From Dreissena polymorpha (Eukaryota; Mollusca; Bivalvia; Myida; Dreissenidae), in assembly GCF_020536995.1 (NCBI RefSeq), contig NC_068359.1:78514178-78578177 (forward strand): 64,000 nt of DNA. Direction: 5' to 3'. This document shows positions 1-13,800 of this stretch, in pieces (position 1 is the stretch's first letter; each line of letters begins with the position of its first letter). The translations under genes were made by a program, and so were the position numbers. The notes under the pieces are model-generated. The model did no database searches. It saw nothing but the letters and a program-made list of their open reading frames with translations, and was not told where the DNA came from.

Positions 1-339
1 AAAATTTGATTTGATTTGATTTGATTTGGCAATTTATATTTTGGTTCATTAATTTTGTCTCAATAACTTTCTAACGATAAACTATGTTTGAATAAACAGT
101 ACGTAGAGAGACGGGTAGAGCTGTTAATATCGGCGTGCCATGTTTGAGTATAAGTGTCTTATATTTGTTGTTTGCATTTTAAATTGAGATTCGCTTATGT
201 TTTGGTTTATCCATAATTCGGACATGCCGATGCTGTCGAAAATGGATTTAACATGGTATGCCCAGTTTTGATTGTTGTATGTATGTCCATTGTCCGTATC
301 GTGTTTTAGCATATTATATGTGATTTTGATCAAGCTACT

Positions 340-1440
340 CTAGTTTGATGATAGTAGTTTAAACCAGTATGTAATGATGTTTATTTTTCGTATTTCATTA
401 AAGGGTATTCTTCCTAATTCTCCATACAACGCGCTAAGGTTGGTTGATTTATTTACACACAGTAATTTCCTTAAAAATGTCGTGTGTACGGCGTCAATAT
501 CTTTCGCTTGTGTAGTACCCCATTTTTCAGACGAGTAATTCAAAATTGATGCTACTAAGATATCAACGAGTTTGAGTTTGCTTTTTGTGCTGAATTCATA
601 CATGTTGAGCACTGAGAAAAGTCGGTGCATTGATTTTGACGCATGGTCTGCTATGCATTTTGTTAAAGTTACCGTTTTTAAATAAGTATACCCACCAGAT
701 ATTTAAAAGAAGTAACGACTTCTAGTTTTTCGCCAGACAGAAAGATATCGATGTTTGTGTAATGTGTTCCTTTTTCGAAGATTAGCACTTTTGTTTTAGC
801 TGTATTTATTTTTAATTTCGATGTATTACAATATGCTTCTATGTCTGTTAGCATGTGTTGTAGTGAGTTTGGTGACGTTGCGAATAAAATTTGGTCATCA
901 GCATATAAAATAAGAAATAATTTCAACTCGTCTATAGTGAATAAACCATCTAAATATGTATTTATGTTCTCCAACATGTCATTAACGAACATCATAAAGA
1001 GCAGTGATGAACTGGAATCACCTTGTTTTACTCCTGGGTGTATCGAGAAAGTGTCGGACAAGTTATGATTGAATTTAATTACTGATTTTACAATACTATA
1101 CATCGCTTTAAGAGCGTTTATCATTTTTGAACTCACATTTTCCGATATCAATTTTTGCCAAAGTGGTGTATGATTGATTTTATCAAAGCACTGTTGATAG
1201 TCGATAAAAATGGTGTATAATTTTTGACCTGAGTTTATTATTTTGGATATAATTGCGTTTAGTATAAATATACAATCTGTTGTGCTTTTGCCCTTTTGAT
1301 AACCAAACTGGCAGTTAATGATTTTTTGGTGTTTGTTTGTCCAGTTTGTTCAACGGTTGAGTAGCAATTGTGAGTATATTTTTGCTAGGATATTATTTAA
1401 GGTTATACCCCTATAGTTTTTTGTTTCATTTGACTTCCCG
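340..1440 (-). pseudogene. LINE reverse transcriptase and C-terminal fragment
   Basis: Minus-strand translation gives the usual RT blocks in order. First comes a QFGYQKGKSTTD-like segment near 1320-1270, then FIDYQQCFDKINH near 1210-1160. A PGVKQGD motif is near 1045, and the catalytic LILYADD with ILFA after it lies near 910-890. A KLKINTAKTKVL segment follows near 820. The region 630-340 holds a typical LINE C-terminal segment. At least two frame changes separate these blocks, so no intact enzyme is encoded. The catalytic aspartates of YADD are still present. Confidence 0.9.
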
Positions 1441-2334
1441 CCCTTATATATATGGACGATGTATCCGAGGCCCAAGTCTTCCGGGTATTCGGCATGGTTG
1501 AAGAGTTTGTTCTATATTGCTAGGTGGTGTGTTCCTAATACACTTAACGATGATTTAATTAGTTCTGAAGATATATTATCAGGCCCACAAGACTTGTTAT
1601 TTTTTTTATTGAAGACGGCTGCCTTGAGCTCATGCAATGTGAATTCTTTATCTAAATCAATATCCGTAGATTCGGTGGTGGCAACATTTTCATTTATTTG
1701 TTCGGGTTGTTCGCCTAATAAGTTTTTTGAAGTGCGTATAAAAGTATGCTATTGTTATACTGTCATCCTTGTTTGGTGCTTGTTTATAGCATTTTCTTAA
1801 GGATTTCCAGAAATGTTTTGGATCTGATTTTGCTATGTATTTAAGTTCTTTTCCTTCTGATTTTTAGTATTTTGCTTTAGATTTCTTTCGTATTTTGTTG
1901 TACTTTGTTCTCATATTTACAAGGTGTGTTTTGTTTTCATCTGTTTTTAATTTATTGAATATGTTTCGTGCGCGTTTGAATTTTTTTTAGCTGTGTTGCA
2001 GTTATAATCAAACCATTTCTGGGAATCTGCTTTATTTCGGAAATTTTTGTCGTGGTTAATATTTACTTTTTTTTCCAAAAATTGTTACTGCATTGTCATA
2101 AATATAGCTAGTTAAATGTTTCATTTCACAATTAATATTTTCATTGTTTTCATTTAACAAATTGATATTCTCCACCAATGAGTCTTGAAATTTTTCAATA
2201 AAACTTGAGTTAAAAACAAGCTTAGTTTCCTATTTGTATTCACCGGTTGTAATATGTCTAGTTTTGGTGTTACATTTTAAAGAAAAGTAAACACCTGCGT
2301 AATAAGAAAAGTTTTGCCAATTGAGTATTTGAAA

Positions 2335-3105
2335 TTAGTTAATATTATCAACATAGTTTGCATTTATAATAAAATAATCTGTTATACTCAAGCCTCTAAT
2401 TGAGACGAAAGTAAATTGATTGTCCTGCTCTTTGTTGAGACGACCATTAACGATAATATGATAAGTAGCTCTGCATAGATTTATAAGCCTTTCACCGTTA
2501 CAATCAATTACCTTGTCCGGATTGTTGCGTATTACTGGGAAATGTTTATTTGTATTTTCTGTATCAAATTCTTCAAAAATGTCAAGGTACTTATGGTACT
2601 CTAGTATATCTGATAAGTTACCTGTTCGGGAATTGAAGTCACCCGTTATGCATGTTTGTCCAAGCTGCCAATATTTCTCAACCCCTTTCTCAATTTCATC
2701 AAAAAAATCGAAATCTTGCTCAATTAAAACTTTCGAATTGACAGGTGGGATGTAAGTATGACACAGATACATATCCGACTCTACAGAAAACAAATCTTGT
2801 TTTAATTTTAGCCACACTATTCCATATTGATTAGTTTTTACAATGGATATATTATCTGATAACTCATTTTTATAATAAATTGAAAGTCCACTGCTAAAGC
2901 GACCTTTGTTTGTACCAGAACGTTTATTACCGTAAACATGGTAGCTAATATACCCATTAATGTCAGTGTTAATCGGTTGCTTTTTGTTTAGCCAAGTTTC
3001 AGAAAGTAATATTAAATCATATTTTTAACGTATTCTTGAAAGTCAACATCATTTATTTTTCTGGCATGTCCATTCACGTTCCACGCTTTAACATTTAACT
3101 TCCCT
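2335..3105 (-). pseudogene. LINE apurinic/apyrimidinic-type endonuclease fragment
   Basis: The domain begins near 3100 with NVKAWNVNGH, the usual start of the exonuclease-endonuclease-phosphatase fold in LINEs. LLSETW follows near 3010 after a frame change, and the core ITGDFNSRTG lies near 2660-2630, with the catalytic Asp and Asn. SITDYFI near 2380 corresponds to the conserved SxxDH-type end of the domain, here SITDY. The longest open stretch is 160 codons (2817-2335). In a live element this enzyme nicks target DNA for target-primed reverse transcription. Confidence 0.87.
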
Positions 3106-3203
3106 TCCTTGCCCTAGTGTGTAACCTCCCTGAACTGACTGCTTCCATTTTCGCGCGATAAAAGTTTTGCACCGGCCCACTTCACTTGTTTACCGGCGCT
3201 CTT

Positions 3204-3970
3204 TTAACGGTTGAATAGAGCGTTCTTTTCCCGCCTCTGCTGCAGCACTGCTTTGGTTTGCTGAATTCCGATGCCCAGCCCGGTGATTTTGAGGTCATTT
3301 GTTTTGGTGATAGCCTTCGTCCGTACCAATTCTCGTTGTTGGTAGTAGTGGAATTTGGACACTATCGGTCTGCATTTTCCGTTACTGGGTTTAACAAATC
3401 TGTGAACTCTGTTTAATGTTATATTCTCCACTATTCGAAGCTTTTCTGAAATTATGGATTTCACAGTCCCCTGACAATTTTCATTTAACACATCGGGGCA
3501 ACCATAGAACAATAGATTTTCTCTCATGCTCCTTGCTTGTAGGTCGTTCGTTTTTTGCTCGTTTCATCTGCTTGCAATTTAATGTTTTGTATCTTTTCTT
3601 CTAGTTCTTTATGATGTTTATTAATGTTTCTCATAAATTGAGAAGCTGATTCAATTTATTTTGTTCGAGCTTCGCTGGATTTCACGTTTTGTTCCAGCAC
3701 TTCTACTTTCATGTTCAACTTATTCAGAAATTTTCAATTTCGTCAATTTTTGCTACGGATAGCTTTATGCTTTTAATGTCTTCTATTAAAGATTTTGCCC
3801 ACTGAGGTGTTTGAGATTGGTTTTCTGTAGGTGTTTGTATACGATCGTTGTTATACTATCGATTTTCATCTGTTTATGGGAAAAAAATTGATAAACGACA
3901 GGGCTTACCTCAATGACAACGTTTATCCAATGCTTATAACAAAAAAAACAATCATATGCACATCCATGTT
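3204..3970 (-). pseudogene. LINE ORF1 protein fragment (coiled coil plus RNA-binding domain)
   Basis: The stretch 3527-3204 encodes MRENLLFYGCPD, then RVHRF near the middle and RPIVSKFHYYQQRE, the pattern of L1-type ORF1 RNA-binding domains. Upstream, about 3830-3540, the other frames give hydrophilic heptad-like segments (for example AKSLIEDIKSIKLSVAKIDE and HKELEEKIQNIKLQADE), matching the coiled coil that trimerises ORF1p. Frame changes split the two parts. It is inactive. Confidence 0.78.
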
Positions 3971-4693
3971 CTGTTATTTCATCCATGTGTCTTAATTTAA
4001 GTATAAAGTACTATTTTGTCAACACGTTTGGACTAAATGTTACCCATTTGAATTAAAACACGATTCATAAAATCTACAGCGCCTTTTTGCACCTCTTTGG
4101 AAAAGTCCCGGTACCGGTCAAGTTGGCATTAATAAACTATAAAACAATAAGATGATTGTTATTATTAACATTACTTAATATCTGAGTATTTTGATGTTTT
4201 AAATTGTCAAACAAGAAAGCTGTAAAGGTCAGTGTATTCATGCAATTTGTTTTTCATTAATCTAGACAGAAAATGTTTGTGTGGTAAATGTTCAAAGTTT
4301 AAAAAAGCCTGACTTACTGAGCCTTATTTGTTTTGCCTTTCCACTAGATTTCGCCGTTTATCATAAATTTGTATTTTACATAATTTAAAAGGTATTTAAT
4401 TATCACTGAAAATTAGTTCAGTCGCGGATTGAAAAAAAACACAACAACATTCCGTTGTTATGCACTAACCGTACTTCAGTATAATAGGTCAAGGGTAATG
4501 ATTGAACCTCGTTCCTTTCTCTGGTACACAGACGTAGAAGTGGCTTGGATATCGATCTTCCATCACTAATAGTTGTGCTTGCTCTAAAATGTTCTTTATT
4601 GCACGCAAGTTAATGAAATAATTTCTGTACATCTCAGCGATGGTTTCTACAGTTACTTACCATATAATATCATTAACATATTCTTTCACGTAG

Positions 4694-4850
4694 GAGAAGC
4701 CAGTCCTTCCAACCTTCACAACAACTCTCAATGGCAGACAATGCCAGGCAACGAGAATGCTGATGAGCCTAGATACGTGATTCTTGATTATATCCACCAT
4801 ATTTTGCCGGCCGCAAAAATAATCATCACCTTCAGAGATCCGATAGATAG
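4694..4850 (+). CDS. CHST15-like exon A
   Basis: Acceptor ctttcacgtag is just before the exon; the donor is AG/gtataa at 4850/4851. It starts in phase 1 (GA completes GGA, Gly) and ends in phase 2. It encodes EASPSN, PGNEN, DYIHHILPAAKIIITFRDPIDR, the strand that leads into the PAPS 3'-phosphate site. Confidence 0.82.
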
Positions 4851-7800
4851 GTATAAAAATACCAACCATTTAAGAATTTATCCGAATGATATGTTTCTTC
4901 TACTCTACCCTGTTTGCATCCCTTTATTTTGTATTTACATTGGGTTATAAAGTTAATTCATGTTTGCATTACATGTTACTTTTAATGAATTGTTAAAAGC
5001 ACCGGCTTAATCCCTCTCTTTTGTACTTAACGTTTTTAAGGCGATTACCACATATTTATGTATTTTAGATTGTCTATTGATTGCTCCCCATGATGTCAAT
5101 ATTCATGACAATTGACATACATCCTCTCTATATAATCGAGTTGTTTACATCCTGCGTTACGGTGTCATCCTCAGATACATAACGATGATCTGTGGTTGTT
5201 GCTACTTTGTCAAATCTCGCAAACAAGAATGTTTTTCGTTGATATGTGTATTTACTTCATTTCATATTGTCTCAGAAAGTTGTATCATATATTGCCTTTG
5301 TGCATAATTAACAAATGAGTAATTACATTACAATAAAATAGATGTTCAATTCTGTTCAATTACTTTTTCATTTAAATAATAATTCTTTTAGGTTAAGTTA
5401 CACTTGTATGTTAGTTATAAATTCTGAGCAAAGTTTGAGGTTTGACCCGTAAATCAGCCAGTTAATTCCTCAATGCTTTGCATTCACCGCTCCAGTGCAC
5501 AGGTGGGTTACCTTGTGGCTATTATATTAATTAGTAAAAACATAATTTTGAATGAAAATTAATTAAATTATAACCAAAATTCAACTGCTCTGAAAAAATG
5601 CACTATCAAACACATATTTTGCTGTACATAAACAATTGAAGTTGCAATATTATTTATTGAAGGAAAACTTAAAGTACATATGAATGATGGCTATCGATGA
5701 GATATATGTATATATAACAAGGCTATTTTTCCATTATAAATGATGTTTTTTTATAATAAATATCATAGCCACACGCTAACCACCTGTGCTCCAGCGCGGT
5801 GACTCCAGCTTTGATCAATTGCATGTTCTAGGTCGTGTGATATTTATCGTCAGGTATTTCATAGGCTATTTGTCACTTGTCTTAAATGAATGGCTAGTGT
5901 GGTCTAATAAGAATTTATCTCCTGATAATGTTTACGGAGTTTCATTTCACCATTATCAGATTGGGTAATCACGTGGCAAACAAGATGACGACCACCGTGT
6001 CGAGACAGGTATTTTTCGCCGTTTTATACCCTTTATTACTTTAAAAGTGATTATAACCATACGATCTTTTTTGTTTTTCACACCAAGTCGGCACTTCCTT
6101 TACTTATTTAATCTTTGATCATGTTAAATGTTATTCGAGTTATTAGATCAAGACGGGTCGGTGGTTTAATTGCCATACGGTCTTATTTGTTTTTTTACAC
6201 CAAGTCGGCTTTTCCTTTACTCATTTAATCTTTGATAATTTTAAATGTAATTCGAGTCATTGGATCAAGTGCAGGTCGGTGTTTTGATTGCCGATGCGAT
6301 TTGAACCTATCATAATTTTGACACAAAGTGACTGTCTTTGTTAGGCAATTAGCGGGATTTATGACCGGTATACTGTCATCACCATAGCGACGAATTATCC
6401 GGACTAAACATTATGACACGAGGAACAACTTTTGTACAATGTTTGAAGCAAATTTCACGAATACAAAGTCTTTGAAATTACTCGATTTTTTTTTTTTGAT
6501 TTTTTTCTTCCGAATATTCGATTCGGAAAATAGTATCCGAATATTCGGTCCGGGACCGAATATTCGGATATTCGGATATTCGGATATTCGTTGACATCCC
6601 TATTACTTTTGTTTATTTTTTTAGATGCCGCTCACTTTCCAGTCATATCAGTAAAAAATGTGATTATCGTTTATTTCGTATGTAAATATGCTTTATATCT
6701 CAACTTTATTCCCAGCAAATTGTCTTAGTGGAGCCTTAATTACGTCATCCCGGTAAGAAATTTCGCAGCGACTAAAGTCGAGATATAGAACGAATATTAC
6801 AATGAAATGAACGCCAGTAACTATCTTGCTGATACGGCTGGAAAGTGAGCGGAATTAAAAATAATAATACAAGTAATGAAGGGTGTAAAACGTCAAAAAA
6901 CACCTGCCTCAGCATGGACGTCGCCATCTTGATAATCGCGTGATTACCCCCTCTGATTATACATTGTATAAGTGTATCTATATTTACACGGCACAGCTAT
7001 GATGCCAAAGCATAGCGTAAAGGATATTGTTCTTGTCGTTCGTCTTCATCAGTTTTTATTTACCCAACGTGAACTTCATAGCAAACGATCTATTATAAAG
7101 AAATCTCGGTTCAGGGCGTATAGTTAACTCATCAACGAATCATCTAATAGGAAAATCTTAATACTGGAGTATAAGGTTACTTAACCACAAACATTGATCG
7201 CATTAATCGATTTCATATTTGCAAATGCATTCCGATAACCATAACGTGCGGAGCACACTATCATAAAGTACGGTTCACCAAAAAAGCATGCAACATTGTT
7301 AAAATGAAAGCGTGAATGGCGAAATAAACTCGACATTCACAGCTGCTATAGCTTTGTAAATAAATCAGGAAGGACACATTTCTTGCTAAGTAAATAATTC
7401 AAGTCTATGTGTTGTGCAACTTAGAATTTATAATACATTATTAGTATTTTTTCTTTTATTTAAAGTTGTATTCCTAGTTTTATTAACGGCATAACATATG
7501 CGTTAGCAATATATTGGTCTTATTTTATGAACTTGTTAAGCTGATCATTTACTACGGTAATTGATTTTTAAAAATCTACACTTTCACTCTATTTAATGTA
7601 ACAGACGAACAAACAACCACGGATATTCGTTAAACAATGACAAACCACATGTATTTATTGGGTATGAACTTATTACAGTGACAAACCTTTACACACACAT
7701 AAACAAAGTGAGACGACTTCGGTTGCCCAAGCAAGTTAGAAAGCTTATGATTTCACGAGGCACTTTATTAGTTTCAAGGAACCAATTGCCTAACAGAGTG

Positions 7801-10800
7801 ACACCAAACTACAGTCTTGTTTAGTGTATAGTATAAGACTGCATTTAAAGTTTCAGAAGGTACAATAAAGCATTTCTGTAAGTATCACAGTGTTTGTTTT
7901 TTACATAAATGTGTATGAAAAGTTTCTGATGACTGGTGGTTGACCTAGCTTTTAACGCACTGTCGTCACATAGACGGTAACAATTCGCTGATCGCAATTG
8001 TTTTACACATGTTCGTGTTTATTGCTCGTATTTGTGTTGTGCCGTCCTGAAAAAACAGAGTCCTGGAATTTCTATGTGTTTATATTTCAATAGTATTCTC
8101 AGCTTTTTTTCCAGACTTTACTCGGAATACTTCCACGATTTTGGTAATATACAGAACCGCAACGACGTCGGCCCCGCGCACTTTCATGAGGTTGTAACGG
8201 AAGGCATCGATCTTTACAGAAAATGTTTTGAACGCCGCACTGTCCGCAGTTGTGTGTACGACCACTCACTTACCGACACCACGAAGGTAAGACATCTCTG
8301 GTATTGTTTGACGTATTAGTTTTATTATATACTTGCATGAATGTATTAACTTGTATGTTCACTTAACGGTGGCCTATCAAGATTCAAGACACAAAACTTA
8401 TAAATATTTGACATAAAGCCACACAATCCTGTCAGTATTTTTTTCAGTTTAATAGTTCCTACAAGATGAAAAACATTTCGAAAAAGCGGTTTTACATTAC
8501 GAGAAAATTGTGCGTACATTTAACAATATCTTTTGTTGATAGTGCGGCTTTCAAAAATCTTTGCAATTTTACCAACTGTCTTGTCTCTTCACTGAATAGT
8601 GCTTAATCTGAGCACACGTTAATGCAAACATCTTTTAATGATTTTTTGCAGCATGATGATTACCAGAATCAAAAATATTATTATTATTAATCGTTTTCCT
8701 TTATAATTAAAGCATGTTTAACTTTATCATAAATAAAAACAAATAGAATAATGTTATTTATTGTTGAATCGTTTTCTATGTGCGCATCGTCTAATTAGTG
8801 ATACAACTCTACGAGTGAAAGGGACAACAGAACACAGATAGTGGCATACAACTATGACTATCATCAATAACACAATACAAACACCGCTACAAGACTTTGA
8901 CTAAACCATATAGTCTAGTAGGAACGGAGGTCCACGGTGCATGATTGGAACCTTTTTTTAATATGCTGATGATGTTCTACATTGTCTTGGGTAAAAGGAA
9001 ATGTTTTTTCCCAAGAAAAATTTCATGCCCATGGGGTCTAAATCAAAGATGGCCGCCAAGATGGCCGACCAAAAACATAGGAAATGCCGTTTTTTTCGCA
9101 AATGACACAAACAACATATATTTTCCATGATTTGTGTAAGCCTTTTAATTTAAGCCATTTAGAACATATTATTCTTTTTAAACAAATAAGTTTTTAGGTG
9201 AAAAATTAAACATTGTATGAAAAAAATGACTATATCAATGAAAAAAAGTTTAAAAAAAAACATGTGTTTTTGTCCTTTTAACATGTTTCAATTTGTTTCT
9301 AAAACAGTTTAGATACAATTATTATCCTAACTACATTTATACACACCTATGGGACTAAAGAATATAAATATGTAATATTTCATGTGAATATTACAATATA
9401 ACCGTGATTTGTAAGACAAGAAAAGTTGGTGGGGTAAATGACAAATATAAAGAAAAAATACCCATTGTGCATAATGAAATATTTTGAGATATACGAGGCT
9501 TGGTAACTTGTTATGTTTATGTATTTTGATACTTTTAATTAAGTGAATGCACATTGTTATGCCCCCGGTAAGGTGGCATATAGCAGTTGAACTGTCCGTC
9601 AGTCCGTCCGTCCGTTTGTCCGTCCGTCCGAAAACTTTAACATTGGCCATAACTTTTGCAATATTGAAGATAGCAACTTGATATTTGGCATGCATGTGTA
9701 CCTCATGGAGCTGCACATTTTGAGTGATGAAAGGTCAAGGTCATCCTTCAAGGTTAAAGGTAAAAAAACAACCAAGGGAAGATAAATGATAAATGATTGT
9801 TATCTTTATTTTTATAATAAAATGAACATGCAAGTTATGTTTAAAAACAAGAAATGTGTTTGTTAAAAACACAAAGCCCCATACTGCGCCGCTTTAAAAA
9901 AAATATTATTATATCCCTTTAAAAAATGTCACTTCCCTTGTGAAATGGTCTGTACCTGCCAAATGATAAATAAAAATGATCTCCCTTCAAAGTTTGTTAC
10001 TTCCCTTGTTTTTTTTACCTGTAACCTTGAAGGATGACCTTGACCTTTCACCACTCAAAATGTTCAGCTCAATGAGATACACATGCATGCCAAATATCAA
10101 GTTGCTATCTTCAATATTGCAAAAGTTATCGCCAATGATGAAGTTTTCGGACGGACAGACAGACGTACGGACTGACGGACAGTTCAATTGCTATATGCCA
10201 CCCTACCGGGGGCATAACAATGTGCATACACTTAAAAGTATCAAACAAATCAAAATACATAAACATTACAAGTTAAAAAGCCTCGTATATCTCAAAATAT
10301 ATCAATATGCAAAATGGGCATTTTTTCTTTATATTTTGTCATTTACACCACCCACTTAACTTGTCATACAGTTATATTGTAATATTCACACGAAATATTA
10401 TATATTTATATTCCTTAGTCCCATAGGTGTGTATAAATGTAGTTATGATAATAATTGTATCTAAACTGTTTAAGATACAAATTGAAACATGTTAAAAGGA
10501 CAAAAACACATGTTTTTTTACCTTTTTTTATTGATATAGTCATTTTTTCATACAATGTTTAATTTTTTACCAAAAACTTATTTGTTTAATAAGAATTATA
10601 TGTTCTCAATGGCTTAAATTAAAAGGCTTACCAAAATCATGTAAAAATATATGTCGTTTGTGTCATTTGCGAAAAAAACGGCATTTCCTATGTTTTTGGT
10701 CGGCCATCTTGGCGGCCATCTTGGATTTAGACCCCATGGGCATGAAATTTTTCTTGGGAACAAACATTTTCTTTTACCCAAAACAATGTAGAACATCATC

Positions 10801-13800
10801 AGCATGTTTAAAAAAAGCATCCAATCATGCACCGTGGACCTTCATTCCTACTAGACTAATGTATCAAAATACAAAAATAGCTACAAGACTATGACTATAC
10901 CATATATCACGATACAAACATCGCCACAATACTATGGCTATACCAGATATCACAATACACACATCGCTACAACACTATGACTCTGCAGATATCACCATAC
11001 AATCACCGCTACAAAATTATGACAATACCAGATATCACAATACAAACATCGCTACAAGAGTATTACTATACCAGATATCACAATACAAACACCGCAACAA
11101 GACTCTGACTATACCAAATATCACAATACAAAAATCGCAACAAGATTATGACTGTACCAGATATCACAATACAATCACCGCTACAAGATTATGACTATAC
11201 CAGATATCACAATACAAACATCGCTACAAGAGTATTACTATACAAGATATCACAATACAAACACCGCAACAAGACTCTGACTATACCAAATATCACAATA
11301 CACAAATCGCAACAAGATTATGACTGTACCAGATATCACAATACAATCACCGCTACAAGATTATGACTATACCAGATATCACAATACAAACATCGCTACA
11401 AGAGTATTACTATACCAGATATCACAAAAACAAACACCGCTACAAGACTCTGACTATACCAAATATCACAATACAAACATCGCAACAAGATTATGACTAT
11501 ACCAGATATCACAATACAGACACCGCTACAATACTATGACAATACCAGATATCACAATACAAACATCGCTACAAGACTCTGACGATAACAGATATCGCAA
11601 TACAAAAAAAACACTTCATGTATATGACTAGAACATATATCGCAATGCAAATTCTATTAAAATAATATGCCTATACCTACCTGGAATTAATACGAACCAT
11701 GCAAGCTAATTAAGACTGTAAGTGATATCGCAATACAAACACCGCTACACGTCTATGGCTGTAACGATAACACAAAAAACCGCTTCAAGACTATGACTAT
11801 AAAGTGTAAACGTATCAACGCTATTCCTACTGGACTTTTCCGATATAACAATACAAACGACGTTACAAAACTAATAAAGCAAACGACAAATTTGCAGAAA
11901 CATATATCAGAAGAGAAGTTTTGTTTATTCACTACTTTTATATTAGTACAACAAAGCATAAAACCAATAAAACAATATAGGCAGAACTGTAAGACCTGAT
12001 ATTATATACGATTGGTTAATTCACACATTCCAAAATGCCCGGTTAACGATGCGTTATTAGACTTATGATTTAATCGTGAGCACAAGCACAGCATACTATT
12101 GAGTGCTAAAACGGATAGAATAGTCAACAGGACGTCACTCAAGATGATCAGATACCACTCTCAAATTGTTTGAAGGCATTTTGAACGACCCTGAATCAGA
12201 ACATAAGTGTGTCTGGCTGAAGGGTCAATTTGTTCGATTCACATTACTTTTAATTTGCATTTACACATGTTCTTTAGAGTGTAAGCCGCATTGTCAAGAG
12301 TAGAATAACGTGTGGGCATATAACAATGTCGAATATTTATATTCTTGAAAGTTGAAGCAACACCACCAACAACATATCTACGAATATAAACAGCTTCATA
12401 TCTATGTTTGACCCGCTTATGAGCTTTGGGGCGCTTGAAAAAGCGCTCGATGTAAAAATTGCAACAAAAATGTATTTGGTAAAGATCCCGCAACCTTTTG
12501 TATACACCCGTGAACGTTTCAATACGATTGATCTACATGCTTATTCAATGTAATAACTTGGTACTAGAGATTGAAAAAACAACAATGTGACAACATGTGT
12601 TTTCTTACCAAAGCAGAGCTTGCTAAAATCGCTGCTTTTGTTAATCCTTATTAATAGTAATACCCATGCCGTTGATCAAGAACACTGACGTAAGAACTCT
12701 GGAAAAGTGACTAAGAAATATATCAGCAGTTATTTTTTCTTTTGAACCTTCTAAAAGATATTCCACTTACCACTGTTTACAGGTGCAACTTGGAATTTAT
12801 TATATATACTGGCAAGAACTGACGCGACTTTTCTCACGTGACAACATCCTCGTGCTACAAAATAAAGATATGAAGGACAAAGAAAGGACAATGAAGATGG
12901 TTTACAATTTCCTTGGCCTCCGTGAGTAAACTTGTCATGTTTCTAATACGGAAAAATTAAATCTTATATGAAAACGTATTTTAATATTTAATATTTCCAA
13001 GTAAACTGTTGTGCAAAAAACAGAAACATAAAAATAAAAGTGTTTTATATGAATATGCGATTACAACTAAGTTTGAATACATTCTCAAGTTAATGCGTAT
13101 GGCGTGCTATGCATATAACATGCACATTTGCTCAACATGTAGTGTTATTGTGACGATCCGCTGAAAGCATTAGTCAGTCATGCAGGACTTACCTAACTTT
13201 GAAGACTTTAAAAATTTTTTTTTTACTTTTTACATAGTATTACTTTTCCTATGTCAGAGTAAGTCATTTGAAACAAACAAGCTTTCATTTTTACAACAGA
13301 GTCTATTCTCGGTCAAAATGAAAGGGGCCTTTTCACAGATTTTGGCATGTTTTGAAGTTTGCCATTAAATGCTTTATATTGATAAATGTAAACATTAAAT
13401 TTTAAAAGTTCCATTAAAAAATCTAAAATAAAATTAAAAAAAGGAAAAAGTGACCCTTGGAATCCTGAAGTAAAAACGCATTAGCCAACTGAGCTATCCT
13501 GCCAAGCATACATATGATGCGTATTTTATACCTTATATAAGCATCTTCGTAGTTTCACAGATTTAAACGACAACAACAGAACCCTCCAAATTATTCAATC
13601 GTTTCGCGTTGCAACGCTTTATAATTTTTAGGCTTTTAAATCGTCAAAAGATGCATACAATGGCTACATTAGACAATGGCAAATGTTCAGTAATTCTGTT
13701 TCCTCTCAAATATCATAACTAAACCGAAAATTTGCTGAAACAACTTTTTTTTTATTTTGTAAATGAAAAGATCCCTTAAGTCCAATGGAAAAAGCATTTG

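Larger units (their letters stand above)
1..3990 (-). mobile_element. Decayed LINE (non-LTR retrotransposon)
   Basis: Read on the minus strand the order is ORF1 (about 3970-3204), endonuclease (about 3100-2335), reverse transcriptase and C-terminal region (about 1440-340), then a 3' end made of short AAATC-type repeats at 28-1. A short tandem 3' tail is common for several LINE clades. Reading frames change repeatedly and stops interrupt every domain, so the copy is dead. The 3' tail touches the window edge, so the downstream target duplication cannot be seen. An ORF1 with a coiled coil plus RNA-binding domain and an apurinic-type endonuclease fits an L1-like group; I cannot assign the clade. 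It lies upstream of the first visible sulfotransferase exon and may sit in an intron of that gene. Confidence 0.88.

Noticed and set aside
10614-10832. Minus-strand frame also seen at 8945-9130 (PRKISCPWGLN)
   Set aside because: Same non-coding foldback arm read twice; no known protein and no continuation.
10934-11366. Repeated TRYHNTNIATR-type open frames
   Set aside because: Translations of the 43-bp satellite, with no splice context.
10859-11605. CRISPR-like array
   Set aside because: Units vary throughout, there are no constant repeats with unique spacers, and the DNA is animal.
12239-12493. Minus-strand 84-codon frame in a sulfotransferase intron
   Set aside because: Composition like random AT-rich DNA, no motif, no matching splice sites.
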